Source of the DNA: Thermohalobaculum sp039184865
GTDB lineage: Bacteria; Pseudomonadota; Alphaproteobacteria; Rhodobacterales; Rhodobacteraceae
NCBI GenBank assembly: GCA_039184865.1
Contig: JBCDAV010000021.1
Coordinates: forward strand, 1-64,000
Direction of reading: 5' to 3'
Length of the DNA: 64,000 nucleotides
The translations under genes were made by a program, and so were the position numbers. The stretch's first letter is position 1, and each line of letters starts with the position of its first letter. The notes under the pieces are model-generated. The model saw only the letters and a list, made by a program, of their open reading frames with translations, had not been told where the DNA came from and searched no databases. Positions 1 through 7,856 of this stretch are shown piece by piece.

Positions 1-556
1 CCGGCAAACGCTCCGCGGTCAGGCCGAGATCGTCCAGACCCTGCATCAGTCCCTGCTTGCGCAAGCCATCGATTTCGAACGGGACGGGCGCGCCGTTCGG
101 CGGGACCACGACCTGCGCCTCGAGATCGACCCGGAACGGCGCGTCCGGCTGTGCCCGGGCGATTTCAGCGAAAGTCTCTATTGTGCTCTCGGCAAGCGTG
201 ATCGGCAGCGTGCCGTTCTGAAAGCAGTTGTTGCGGAAGATCCCGCCGAAGCTCGGAGCGATCACGACGCGTACGCCGATGCAGTTCAAAGCCCAGACCG
301 CACCCTCACGGGAGGATCCGCAGCCGAAATTCGGCCCGGTCAGAAGGATCGGTGCACCCTTCCAGTGCGGCCGGTTGAGCGCGAAGTCGGCGATTTCCGC
401 ACCGCTTTCATCGAACCGCCAGGCCTCGAAGGCATAGGGTTCCAACTCGTCGCGGGCGAAATCCGACAGGCGCTCGATGCGGATGATCACGTCGGTATTG
501 ACGTTGGCTTCCATCACCGGGGCGGCCGGGCCCGAGATCTGATCGAGCGGGATCAT
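1..556 (-). CDS. leuD: 3-isopropylmalate dehydratase small subunit-like (LeuD), 3' end missing
   Basis: This is the small, swivelling subunit of an isopropylmalate isomerase-type hydro-lyase, which pairs with the LeuC-like product encoded just upstream. The reading frame starts at the ATG 556-554 and stays open to the window edge, giving 185 residues. Family landmarks are visible: an early NTDVIIR segment and the GPNFGCGSSREGAVWAL loop that contacts substrate and cluster. LeuD is usually about 200 residues, so only a short C-terminal piece is lost. Its ATG overlaps the leuC stop (ATGA), so the two are translationally coupled. The substrate may not be isopropylmalate, because the neighbouring gene is a ketopantoate-reductase relative rather than leuB; that is inference. 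Confidence 0.88.
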   Translation of the reverse strand, partial: MIPLDQISGPAAPVMEANVNTDVIIRIERLSDFARDELEPYAFEAWRFDESGAEIADFALNRPHWKGAPILLTGPNFGCGSSREGAVWALNCIGVRVVIAPSFGGIFRNNCFQNGTLPITLAESTIETFAEIARAQPDAPFRVDLEAQVVVPPNGAPVPFEIDGLRKQGLMQGLDDLGLTAERLP

Positions 557-1965
557 CGCGTCGCCAGCTTGCGCACGTCGGTGATCTTGCCGGTCACTGC
601 GGCGGCGGCCGCCATCGCCGGAGAGACCAGATGCGTGCGCGCCCGCGGGCCCTGGCGCCCGACGAAGTTCCGGTTCGTCGTCGAGACGCAGCGCGCGCCG
701 GGCGCCACGGTCTCGCCATTGGCCGCAACGCATTGCGAGCATCCGGGTTCGCGCCACTCGAAGCCCGAACTGCGGAAGATCTCGTCCAGACCCTCAGCCT
801 CGGCCTGCCGCTTGACGGCCTGCGAGCCGGGCACCACCCAGGCCGACGTGCCCTCGGGAACCTTGCGGCCGTCGGCGACCGCGGCGGCCGCGCGCAGGTC
901 CGAGATCCGGCTGTTGGTGCAGGAGCCGATGAACACGTGGTCGACCGGCACATCCTCGAGCGCCTGGCCCGGGTTCAAACCGATATAGTCGAGCGCATCG
1001 GCCCAGGCGTCGCGCTTCCCGGCGGGCGCCTTGGCCGGGTCCGGCACCATGTCGGAGACCGAGGCCACATGCTCCGGCGACGTGCCCCAGGTCACCTGCG
1101 GGGCGATATCGACCATATCCAGCACGACTTCGCGGTCAAACTCAGCATCGTCTTCCGTCGGCAGCGTGCGCCAGTACTGAACGGCCCGCTCGCGCAACTG
1201 CCCACTCGGCGCGTGTTCGCGCCCGTCGATATAGCCGTAGGTGACATCATCGGGCGCGATCATGCCCATCTTCGCACCGCATTCGATCGACATGTTGCAG
1301 ACGGTCAGCCGGCCCTCGATATCGAGCGCCCGGATGCCCGAACCCGCGTACTCCAGCGCGTACCCATCGCCGCCTGCGGCACCGATCGTGCCCATGAGAT
1401 AGAGAATCATGTCCTTGGGCGAGACGCCAGCACCCGCTTGCCCGTCGAACTTGACGCGCATCTGGGCCGGCTTCTTCTGGACGATGGTCTGGGTCGCGAG
1501 CACGTGAAGAAGCTCCGTCGATCCGATCCCGAAGGCGATCGCGCCGAGCGCGCCATGCGTCGAGGTATGACTGTCGCCGCAACAGATCAGCGCCCCCGGC
1601 AGGGTCAGCCCCAGTTCCGGGCCGATCACGTGAACGATCCCCTGTTCCGGATCGTTGACGTCTATATAGCGAATGCCCGCAGCCTCTGCGCGTTGCTTGA
1701 AGATCGGCGCGAGCCGGGCCGAGATATCGGTCGAGGCGGCATGGCGTCCCGGCGCCGAGGACACCGCATGATCGGGCACGGCGATGTTCAACGCGGGCGT
1801 GCGCACCGACAGGCCCCGCCGCTCGAGATCTGCCAGCGCCTTGCCGCCCGAGAGATCGTGCAGCAGGTTCCGGTCGACATGCAGCAACTGGTAGCCGTAC
1901 CCCATCTCGGCGACGACGTGCGCATCCCAGACCTTGTCGAACAGCGTCTTGCGCCCGGACATCAT
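553..1965 (-). CDS. leuC: 3-isopropylmalate dehydratase large subunit-like (LeuC)
   Basis: 470-residue aconitase-superfamily large subunit, full length for LeuC. It would carry a [4Fe-4S] cluster and isomerise 2-isopropylmalate or a related 2-hydroxyacid with the LeuD partner. Cluster ligand motifs are present: GSCTNSR at about residue 345 and EPGCSQC at about 405. The substrate-region motif GDSHTSTHGALGAIAFGIG lies near 130. The N-terminus (KTLFDKVWDAHVV) is typical, but the following HVDRNLLHDLSGGKAL stretch differs from the canonical LeuC pattern, so this may be a paralogue acting on another substrate. ATGATG provides two adjacent start codons, and the first overlaps the stop of the upstream gene by one base. 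Confidence 0.9.
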   Translation of the reverse strand: MMSGRKTLFDKVWDAHVVAEMGYGYQLLHVDRNLLHDLSGGKALADLERRGLSVRTPALNIAVPDHAVSSAPGRHAASTDISARLAPIFKQRAEAAGIRYIDVNDPEQGIVHVIGPELGLTLPGALICCGDSHTSTHGALGAIAFGIGSTELLHVLATQTIVQKKPAQMRVKFDGQAGAGVSPKDMILYLMGTIGAAGGDGYALEYAGSGIRALDIEGRLTVCNMSIECGAKMGMIAPDDVTYGYIDGREHAPSGQLRERAVQYWRTLPTEDDAEFDREVVLDMVDIAPQVTWGTSPEHVASVSDMVPDPAKAPAGKRDAWADALDYIGLNPGQALEDVPVDHVFIGSCTNSRISDLRAAAAVADGRKVPEGTSAWVVPGSQAVKRQAEAEGLDEIFRSSGFEWREPGCSQCVAANGETVAPGARCVSTTNRNFVGRQGPRARTHLVSPAMAAAAAVTGKITDVRKLATR

Positions 1966-2885
1966 CAGAAGGCGCTCTCCCGTGCCTTGATCAGCGTGGT
2001 CACGAACCGGTTCATCGGTGTCTCGATGCCGAGCGGCGCGCCCTCGCGCACGATGGCTCCGTTGATTGCATCGATCTCGCCTTTCTTGCGGGCCGCATGG
2101 TCCTGCGCCGTTGATGGAAACCCGTTCGGCATCCGTTCGGCATACCCTTGAAGATAGGTGATCGGATCATCTGTCGAGAGCGCGATGCCTTTTGCCCCGG
2201 CGACGGCGAAGGCTTCCTTGATGCAGCCTTGGCTGATTTCGCGCCCGTGCGGGTCGGCGAGGAGCGGCCCGGTGCGCAACCCGGTGATCGCACAGGGGCC
2301 GTTCACCGCGCAGTTGATCAGCAGTTTGTCCCAGACCATTCGATGGATGTCGTCGAAGACCTTGGCATCGAAGCCCGCGGACTTCCAGATGTCGGCGATC
2401 CGCTCGAGCCGCGCGGCGTCGTGGTCTGCGTAGCTGCCGAAGCGGACCATCTCCATGCCGTTGTGGAACGCGTGTCCCGGCGCCTTCAGGTTGGCCTGAA
2501 AGCCGCCGACCACGCCCATCGAGAGCCGGTCGCCACCAACGATGCCCGCAACGATATCCGCCGACCCGAGCCCGTTCTGCACGGTCACCAGATCGGTGTC
2601 GTCGCGCATCACCTTCAGCGCCTTCTGCGCCGCGTCGGCGACGCCGTCGTACTTCGTGGCGATGATCACGTGATCGGCGGGCGTCAGCCCCTCGACGTCG
2701 TTCCGGGCCGGGATTTTCAACGTCCGGTCGCCCGAGGCGCCCTCGACACGCAACCCGTTCGCATTGACCGCCGCGACGTGCGCTTCGTCGATATCGACGA
2801 TCGCCACGTCATGCCCGGCATCCGCCATAAGCACGGCATAGATGGAGCCCATCGCTCCGGAACCGATGACGACGACCTTTGCCAT
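1965..2885 (-). CDS. Ketopantoate reductase family (PanE/ApbA) NAD(P)-dependent oxidoreductase
   Basis: 306-residue oxidoreductase of the 2-dehydropantoate 2-reductase family. The first strand-turn-helix reads VVVIGSGAMGSIYAVLMADAG, a clear Rossmann GxGxxG dinucleotide site, and the family lysine region (ATKYDGV) and the WDKLLINCAVN helix follow. A TTG six bases upstream in frame also exists, but the ATG at 2885 gives the usual N-terminus. It is first in a minus-strand run with leuC and leuD (one-base and four-base overlaps), so it probably reduces a 2-oxoacid in the same pathway. It could be a genuine PanE for pantothenate synthesis, but no other pan gene is near. Confidence 0.85.
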   Translation of the reverse strand: MAKVVVIGSGAMGSIYAVLMADAGHDVAIVDIDEAHVAAVNANGLRVEGASGDRTLKIPARNDVEGLTPADHVIIATKYDGVADAAQKALKVMRDDTDLVTVQNGLGSADIVAGIVGGDRLSMGVVGGFQANLKAPGHAFHNGMEMVRFGSYADHDAARLERIADIWKSAGFDAKVFDDIHRMVWDKLLINCAVNGPCAITGLRTGPLLADPHGREISQGCIKEAFAVAGAKGIALSTDDPITYLQGYAERMPNGFPSTAQDHAARKKGEIDAINGAIVREGAPLGIETPMNRFVTTLIKARESAF

Positions 2886-2948
2886 GCTCAACCCCGCTGG
2901 TTTTCACTCTCTTTGCGGGGAGAGCCCGGTCCTGTCAAATCCGCGACG

Positions 2949-3530
2949 TCAGCTCGCGGCAGCCTGGATCATCGCGTTGCGCTCTTTCAGCAGCTCCTGC
3001 ATCGACCGGTTGTCCGATTGCGGAACCGCAGGAACGGGGTCCTTCGCCTTGGAGTTCGACATCGAAGACGAATGGACGAAGCCGTTCATCTTCGCCTTGT
3101 CCTGCTGGCGGCACCAGAATGTGTCGGACGCGACCGTCGCGAGTTCGCTGTTGACCTTGGTGAGCGCCTTGGCGTCGGCGTCACTCAGCAGCGTCGCGAA
3201 GTTGAAGTTCGGATTTTCGTTCCTGAAGCGATGCAGGCCGCCCGCCGGGGTCTTGGTGAACACGTGCTTGGACGCGAGCTGCGAATCCAGCATGTTCCCG
3301 GCATGTTTGAGAGTGGCGCGCATCTGCTTGTACTGGCCCTTCTTGGCATCGCCGAACAGCCACTCGAGGCTACCGACCTTGCCGTCGCGGTTGCTGTCCA
3401 GCGGATCGAGCAGCAGCACGACCGCTGCGATCTGGCCGAGATCTCCTCCTTTGGCGATGATCGCCCATGGCACGTTGTTCTTGCTGGAGTAATAGACCGA
3501 CCACGTCCAACCTTCGATTGTATTTCCCAT
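2949..3530 (-). CDS. Hypothetical protein with one EF-hand-like calcium loop
   Basis: 193-residue protein of unrecognised family. Near residue 50 it holds DSNRDGKVGSLE, which fits the 12-residue EF-hand loop exactly (acidic or amide at 1, 3 and 5, Gly at 6, hydrophobic at 8, Glu at 12). No second EF-hand is evident. There is no signal peptide or membrane segment; the C-terminus is rich in Ser, Lys and Ala. The ATG at 3530 was preferred over a TTG 21 bases upstream because GGGG sits about ten bases before it. It ends 63 bases upstream of the ketopantoate-reductase start on the same strand and is probably a separate unit. A cytoplasmic calcium-binding role is inference. Confidence 0.6.
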   Translation of the reverse strand: MGNTIEGWTWSVYYSSKNNVPWAIIAKGGDLGQIAAVVLLLDPLDSNRDGKVGSLEWLFGDAKKGQYKQMRATLKHAGNMLDSQLASKHVFTKTPAGGLHRFRNENPNFNFATLLSDADAKALTKVNSELATVASDTFWCRQQDKAKMNGFVHSSSMSNSKAKDPVPAVPQSDNRSMQELLKERNAMIQAAAS

Positions 3531-3658
3531 GTCAATTTTCCCCGAAGTCAATCAATGAGTAAAAGGTTAGACGAAAGCGCTGGCGGTTTCCGGCGCCTCG
3601 AGAGATCGGGGTGCAAAAGTCATTGAATGCCCAAGCGGCGATTTCTATGGTCTCGGCC

Positions 3659-4546
3659 ATGATTTCGATGAATGTCGACCTGAACGGGCACGCGACGAGG
3701 GTCTATAAGCGCGGCGAGGATGGGCCCACCTGCCTGTTTCTACACGGGTTTCCCGAGCATGGCGGGGCCTGGGGAGACATCTTTGCGCGTCTCGACGGGT
3801 TCCGATGCCTCGCACCCGACCAGCGCGGCTACGGCATCTCGTACAAACCCGAGGCCGTGAAGGACTATTCGGGCGGCAAGCTCGCGCGCGACGTGATCGC
3901 GCTGATCGATCTACTCGGGTTGGAGAAGGTCCACCTGATCGGGCACGACTGGGGCGGGCCGGTCGCTTACGCGGTTTCCTTCATGCAGGATCCGAGGCTC
4001 GCGAGCCTGACCATCATCAACGGCGTGCACCCCGCGCCGATGCAGCGCGCGATCGCCACGGGCGGGGAGCAGTGCGCAGCCTCGCAATACATGAACTGGC
4101 TGCGCAAGGACGGCTCGGAAGAGATTCTGGCCGCGAACAACTTCGAGAAGCTCGCAAGTTTCTTCGCCAAGAACATGGACATGTCGTGGATGACGCCGGA
4201 GGTGCTGGAGACCTACCGCGCGGCCTGGCAGGACGTCGACACGGTGCGCTGCATGGTCAACTGGTACCGCGCCTCGCCGATCTATGTGGGCGAGCCCGGC
4301 ACCCCTGCCCCGCCGGACAAGCTGCTGCCGCTGCCCGAGGACAAGCTGCAGATCACGGTGCCGCATCAGCTGATCTGGGGCATGGGAGACATGGCCCTGC
4401 TGCCGGTCTCGACCGAAGGGCTCGAGGCATTTTGCCAGGCCGGGCTCACCCGGCACGAAATCGCCGACGCCGATCACTGGGTGTGCCATCAGAAACCGGA
4501 TGAGGTGGCCGGGCTGATCCGCGAATTCGTGCTCTCACACGATTAA
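3659..4546 (+). CDS. Alpha/beta hydrolase, epoxide hydrolase-like
   Basis: About 295-residue alpha/beta hydrolase. The oxyanion motif HGFPE, the DQRGYG loop, and nucleophile elbow GHDWGG with Asp instead of Ser are the hallmarks of epoxide hydrolases and related dehalogenases. A C-terminal DADHWVCHQKP supplies the catalytic His. Opening an epoxide through an aspartyl ester is therefore the likely chemistry; the substrate is unknown. The start is ambiguous: GTG 3611 and ATGs at 3647, 3659 and 3668 are all in frame without a strong ribosome site. The 3659 start places the usual VNGH-like beginning at the right distance. It is followed 57 bases later by a TPR gene. Confidence 0.82.
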   Translation: MISMNVDLNGHATRVYKRGEDGPTCLFLHGFPEHGGAWGDIFARLDGFRCLAPDQRGYGISYKPEAVKDYSGGKLARDVIALIDLLGLEKVHLIGHDWGGPVAYAVSFMQDPRLASLTIINGVHPAPMQRAIATGGEQCAASQYMNWLRKDGSEEILAANNFEKLASFFAKNMDMSWMTPEVLETYRAAWQDVDTVRCMVNWYRASPIYVGEPGTPAPPDKLLPLPEDKLQITVPHQLIWGMGDMALLPVSTEGLEAFCQAGLTRHEIADADHWVCHQKPDEVAGLIREFVLSHD

Positions 4547-4603
4547 CCTTTACCGGCTCCCGGCGTCCCGGCACACTTCAGCCAACAGCACCGGGAGGGC
4601 GGC

Positions 4604-6262
4604 ATGGATTATTTCGATCTGGGAACTTACGGCAGGAAAGTCACGACCACGTCGGACGAGGCGCAGACCTGGTTCGATCGCGGGCTCAACTGGCTCTACG
4701 GCTTTAATCATCAGGAAGCGATCACTTGCTTCGAGAAGGCCGCCGAGGCCGACCCGAACTGTGCCATGGCGCTTTGGGGCGCCGCCTACGCGGCTGGGCC
4801 GAACTACAACCTCCCCTGGCACCGCTATGATCCAAAGGGCCGAGCGGGCACATTGGCGAAGTCCTACGAGTACATGCAGCAGGCGCTGGCGCTGGTCGAT
4901 CACGCAGCACCGCTCGAGGCCGAACTGATCCGTGCACTCGAGGTCCGTTATCCTTCGCAGGAGGTGCCGGAAGACCCCAAGGAGATGAACGACTGGAACG
5001 CGGCCTTCACGAACCGGATGCGCGAGATCCACAAGGCGAATGCGGGCGACATGGATATCCGCACGGTCTTCGTCGAATCGATCATGAACGAGACGCCGTG
5101 GATGATGTGGGATGTCGACTCCGGCGGCATTCCCGAGAATGCCGGCACCGCCGAGGCGATGGCCGTGCTGGAGGAAGCCTTCGAAACCCAGGCCGAGAGT
5201 TGGACCTGTCCCGGTCTGCTGCATCTTTACGTTCACCTGATGGAGATGTCGCCCTTCCCGGAGAAGGCGCTGCGTCAGGGCGACGTGCTGCGCACGCTGG
5301 TGCCGGACTCGGGCCATCTCGTGCACATGCCGACGCATCTCGACGTGCTGTGCGGCCACTACCACAACGTGCTGATCTGGAACCAGGACGGGGTCGCGGC
5401 GGACAACCGCTATTTCGACAACGGCGGACAGCCGGGCGTCTACACGATGTATCGCACGCACAACATGCACTTTGCCGTCTACGGCGCGATGTTCCTCGGC
5501 CAGTACACGCCCGCGATGGCGGCAGCACAGATGATCATCGACAAGACCCCCGAGGATCTGCTGCGGGTCGAAAGCCCGCCGATGGCGGATTTCCTAGAAA
5601 GCTATCTCTCGATGAAGTGGCACGTGATGATCCGGTTCGGGAAGTGGCAGGAGATCATCGACGAGCCGCTGCCACAGGATCAGGATCTCTACACCGGCAC
5701 CACGGCAGTCGCCTATTACGCCAAGGGCGTCGCGCACTCCGCACTAGGCAATGTCGCGGAAGCCGAGCAGACGCGCGCGGACTTCCATGCCGCCGTCGGC
5801 CGCGTACAGGAGGGCCGGCGCATCCACAACAACGTGATGTTGGACATCCTCGGCGTGGCAGAAGCGATGCTGGACGGCGAGCTGGAATACCGCAAGGCGA
5901 ACTACGACGTGGCCTTCGATCATCTGCGTGAAGCCGTGAACCGCGAGGACAACCTTCTCTATGACGAGCCCTGGGGCTGGATGCAGCCCGCCCGCCACGC
6001 GCTTGGCGCGCTGCTGCTCGAACAGGGCCATGTCGATGAGGCGGAGTCCGTCTATCGCGCCGATCTTGGCCTGGACGGCACGCTCAGCCGCTCGTCACAG
6101 CACCCGGAGAATGTCTGGGCTCTGCACGGCCTGCACGAGTGCCTGAGCCGCAAGGGCGAGGCCAGCGAGGCGTTCATGATCAAGCAGCGGCTCGATCTCG
6201 CCATGGCGCGCGCCGAAGTGCCGGTGCGCGCCTCCTGCCTCTGCCGCCAGGAAGCCGCCTGA
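4604..6262 (+). CDS. Tetratricopeptide repeat protein
   Basis: 552-residue soluble protein. The N-terminal block WFDRGLNWLYGFNHQEAITCFEKAAEADPNCAMALWG is a TPR, and later helices (residues about 370-420 and 450-520) repeat the pattern of alternating small and aromatic residues ending in ALGALLLEQGHVDEAE and ALHGLHECLSRKGEASEA. A His/Asp/Tyr-rich middle (HMPTHLDVLCGHYHNV, DNRYFDNGG) is well conserved in appearance and might bind a ligand or metal; that is speculation. No signal peptide. GGGAGG six bases before the ATG is a strong ribosome site. TPR proteins of this length are common in alphaproteobacteria, but I cannot name a role. Confidence 0.75.
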   Translation: MDYFDLGTYGRKVTTTSDEAQTWFDRGLNWLYGFNHQEAITCFEKAAEADPNCAMALWGAAYAAGPNYNLPWHRYDPKGRAGTLAKSYEYMQQALALVDHAAPLEAELIRALEVRYPSQEVPEDPKEMNDWNAAFTNRMREIHKANAGDMDIRTVFVESIMNETPWMMWDVDSGGIPENAGTAEAMAVLEEAFETQAESWTCPGLLHLYVHLMEMSPFPEKALRQGDVLRTLVPDSGHLVHMPTHLDVLCGHYHNVLIWNQDGVAADNRYFDNGGQPGVYTMYRTHNMHFAVYGAMFLGQYTPAMAAAQMIIDKTPEDLLRVESPPMADFLESYLSMKWHVMIRFGKWQEIIDEPLPQDQDLYTGTTAVAYYAKGVAHSALGNVAEAEQTRADFHAAVGRVQEGRRIHNNVMLDILGVAEAMLDGELEYRKANYDVAFDHLREAVNREDNLLYDEPWGWMQPARHALGALLLEQGHVDEAESVYRADLGLDGTLSRSSQHPENVWALHGLHECLSRKGEASEAFMIKQRLDLAMARAEVPVRASCLCRQEAA

Positions 6263-6269
6263 CAATGCC

Positions 6270-6294
6270 TGGGGTGGGGCTGAACCCCGCCCCA
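6270..6294. terminator. Bidirectional terminator hairpin between convergent genes
   Basis: A ten-base stem (6270-6279 with 6285-6294, one T-G pair) encloses a five-base loop, lying between the stop of the TPR gene and the stop of the outer-membrane protein gene. No long T-run follows, as is common in GC-rich alphaproteobacteria. Confidence 0.6.
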
Positions 6295-6298
6295 TCCA

Positions 6299-7714
6299 TC
6301 AGAACGACAGTGCGTAGTTGAACGTTCCGCCTACAGAATTGTATTCACCCGAACCCAGTCCGCCGAAGTTGATCTCGCCGCCCAGTTCTCCGAGGTCCGT
6401 GTCCCATTCAAACCCGAGACCGACCTGCGCTGAGAACACATCATCGAAATCGGGCGCGCCCGTCGCCAACGAACCAGAATCCGAGAACTCGTAGACGGCG
6501 TTCGCCCGGATCCACGGCGTAAATCCGTTGGTCGTTGGTGCGATCAGGCGCGGCCCCAGGATGATGCGGCCCGCGTTGACCGTGTTGGAGCCCACCGTGC
6601 GCCCGACACTGTCGACGTAACTTTCCTGATCTTCGAAGCCGTAGATGATCCGCGCGTGAGGTTCGAGCGTTGCACCCAGGAACGGCATCTGGTTGTAGAC
6701 TCCGACCGAGATCCCGAACCGGTTCGCATTGAAATCCCCGGTCGTTCCGCCATTGGCGACATCGTAATCCAGTCCGGACCAGGTCAAGAGACCGTCGATG
6801 GTCACGCCGTCGAGGACATTTGCAGCGCCATAGATACCCAAGGTAATCCCAGTCGATTCAAGTCCGCCGACATTCGCATTGATCAACGTCGAGAAATCCG
6901 ACCTGGAACCGCTGACCAGAGCACCGACGATGATGTCGTTGCTGACGCGGTAGTCGACACCGAGCGTCAGAGCCCCGTTCAGGCCATCAAAGCTGTCACC
7001 GTCATAGTTGGTGAGTTCAGCCGCGAGGAACACGTTGAAAGGTGCTTCAGTGCCGGGGATGTCCATGGCGGACTTGCCGGCGGATTGCAGAAACAATCCG
7101 TTCTGCGAGATGATCGGCGTGCCACCGCCGTTCAGAACGCCTGCCGTGTTGCGATGAATGTCGTCGTATAGGTTATCCAAGTGGTTCATCATGCCAACGG
7201 ACGAGAAGGCTTCCTGAACATCTTCAGTCGAGGGCGCTGCTGCCACATCAGGGCTTTGATTCGCCAAGGACTCTGGTGGGGCTGCATCAACCTCGTCCGG
7301 CGGTGGAGTGCTTTGCTGCTGGACGCTGCAGGATACAGATCCGGCACTTTGGATCTGCGGACCGTCGCCATTGTTACCGGTCTGGGACACAAACACCTGA
7401 ATCGCGATGTCATCGCCGGGCGGGACCTCGAACGATCCAGAGTCACCCGGATTGACCTGCAGGAACTGAGCATTGTTCTGAGCGTTCACTGCGAGGATTG
7501 GTGCGTCGCCAAGGGGATCCGCGACAATTGTTACGATATCTCCGGGCGAGACGCTGAAAAACACGGAAGAAATCGGTGAAATCACAACACCAGAAGCGAG
7601 GCCCGCACACGTCTGCCCTTGAAGGCTGCCAGCTTGCGACTCGGTATCCGCATCGAATGCCATGGTTGCGAACAGTGCGGCACCAGCAACCGAAAATTTT
7701 GCCAGTGTTCTCAT
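6299..7714 (-). CDS. Autotransporter-type outer-membrane beta-barrel protein
   Basis: 471 residues starting at an ATG with AGGAG seven bases upstream. The first 28 residues (MRTLAKFSVAGAALFATMAF...SQA) form a signal peptide. Residues about 30-190 form a short exported domain with two cysteines and a Pro/Ala-rich linker. Residues about 200-471 alternate polar and hydrophobic strands (SDIIVGALVSGSRSDF-like, ITLGIYGAAN, ARIIYGFEDQES) and end in Phe, matching an autotransporter beta-domain inserted by the BAM complex. The passenger is much shorter than in classical autotransporters. A palindrome lies in the intergenic region upstream, shared with the divergent flavoenzyme. Confidence 0.82.
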   Translation of the reverse strand: MRTLAKFSVAGAALFATMAFDADTESQAGSLQGQTCAGLASGVVISPISSVFFSVSPGDIVTIVADPLGDAPILAVNAQNNAQFLQVNPGDSGSFEVPPGDDIAIQVFVSQTGNNGDGPQIQSAGSVSCSVQQQSTPPPDEVDAAPPESLANQSPDVAAAPSTEDVQEAFSSVGMMNHLDNLYDDIHRNTAGVLNGGGTPIISQNGLFLQSAGKSAMDIPGTEAPFNVFLAAELTNYDGDSFDGLNGALTLGVDYRVSNDIIVGALVSGSRSDFSTLINANVGGLESTGITLGIYGAANVLDGVTIDGLLTWSGLDYDVANGGTTGDFNANRFGISVGVYNQMPFLGATLEPHARIIYGFEDQESYVDSVGRTVGSNTVNAGRIILGPRLIAPTTNGFTPWIRANAVYEFSDSGSLATGAPDFDDVFSAQVGLGFEWDTDLGELGGEINFGGLGSGEYNSVGGTFNYALSF

Positions 7715-7741
7715 AAAATTCTCCTTTCCCCTCGCATTTTC

Positions 7742-7760
7742 GGTACACTTCGAGTGCACC
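7742..7760. promoter_or_regulatory. Palindromic operator candidate in divergent promoter region
   Basis: An imperfect inverted repeat, GGTACACT - TCG - AGTGCACC, matches at seven of eight positions. It sits in the AT-rich 142-base spacer between the divergent outer-membrane protein gene (start 7714) and flavoenzyme gene (start 7857). A second small repeat, CTGT-N6-ACAG, is at 7797-7810. The binding protein is unknown. Confidence 0.35.
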
Positions 7761-7856
7761 GGTGTCAAGAAAACGGAAAATCTTGAGCTATTTTTTCTGT
7801 TTTATTACAGTAAGATAGATGATATTTTGCAACTAGAATCATAATGAGTACAAGCT

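Noticed and set aside
631..2151. Long plus-strand open frame of 506 codons over leuC
   Set aside because: It is antisense to leuC with a GC-rich shadow composition and no recognisable product; LeuC is the clear gene.
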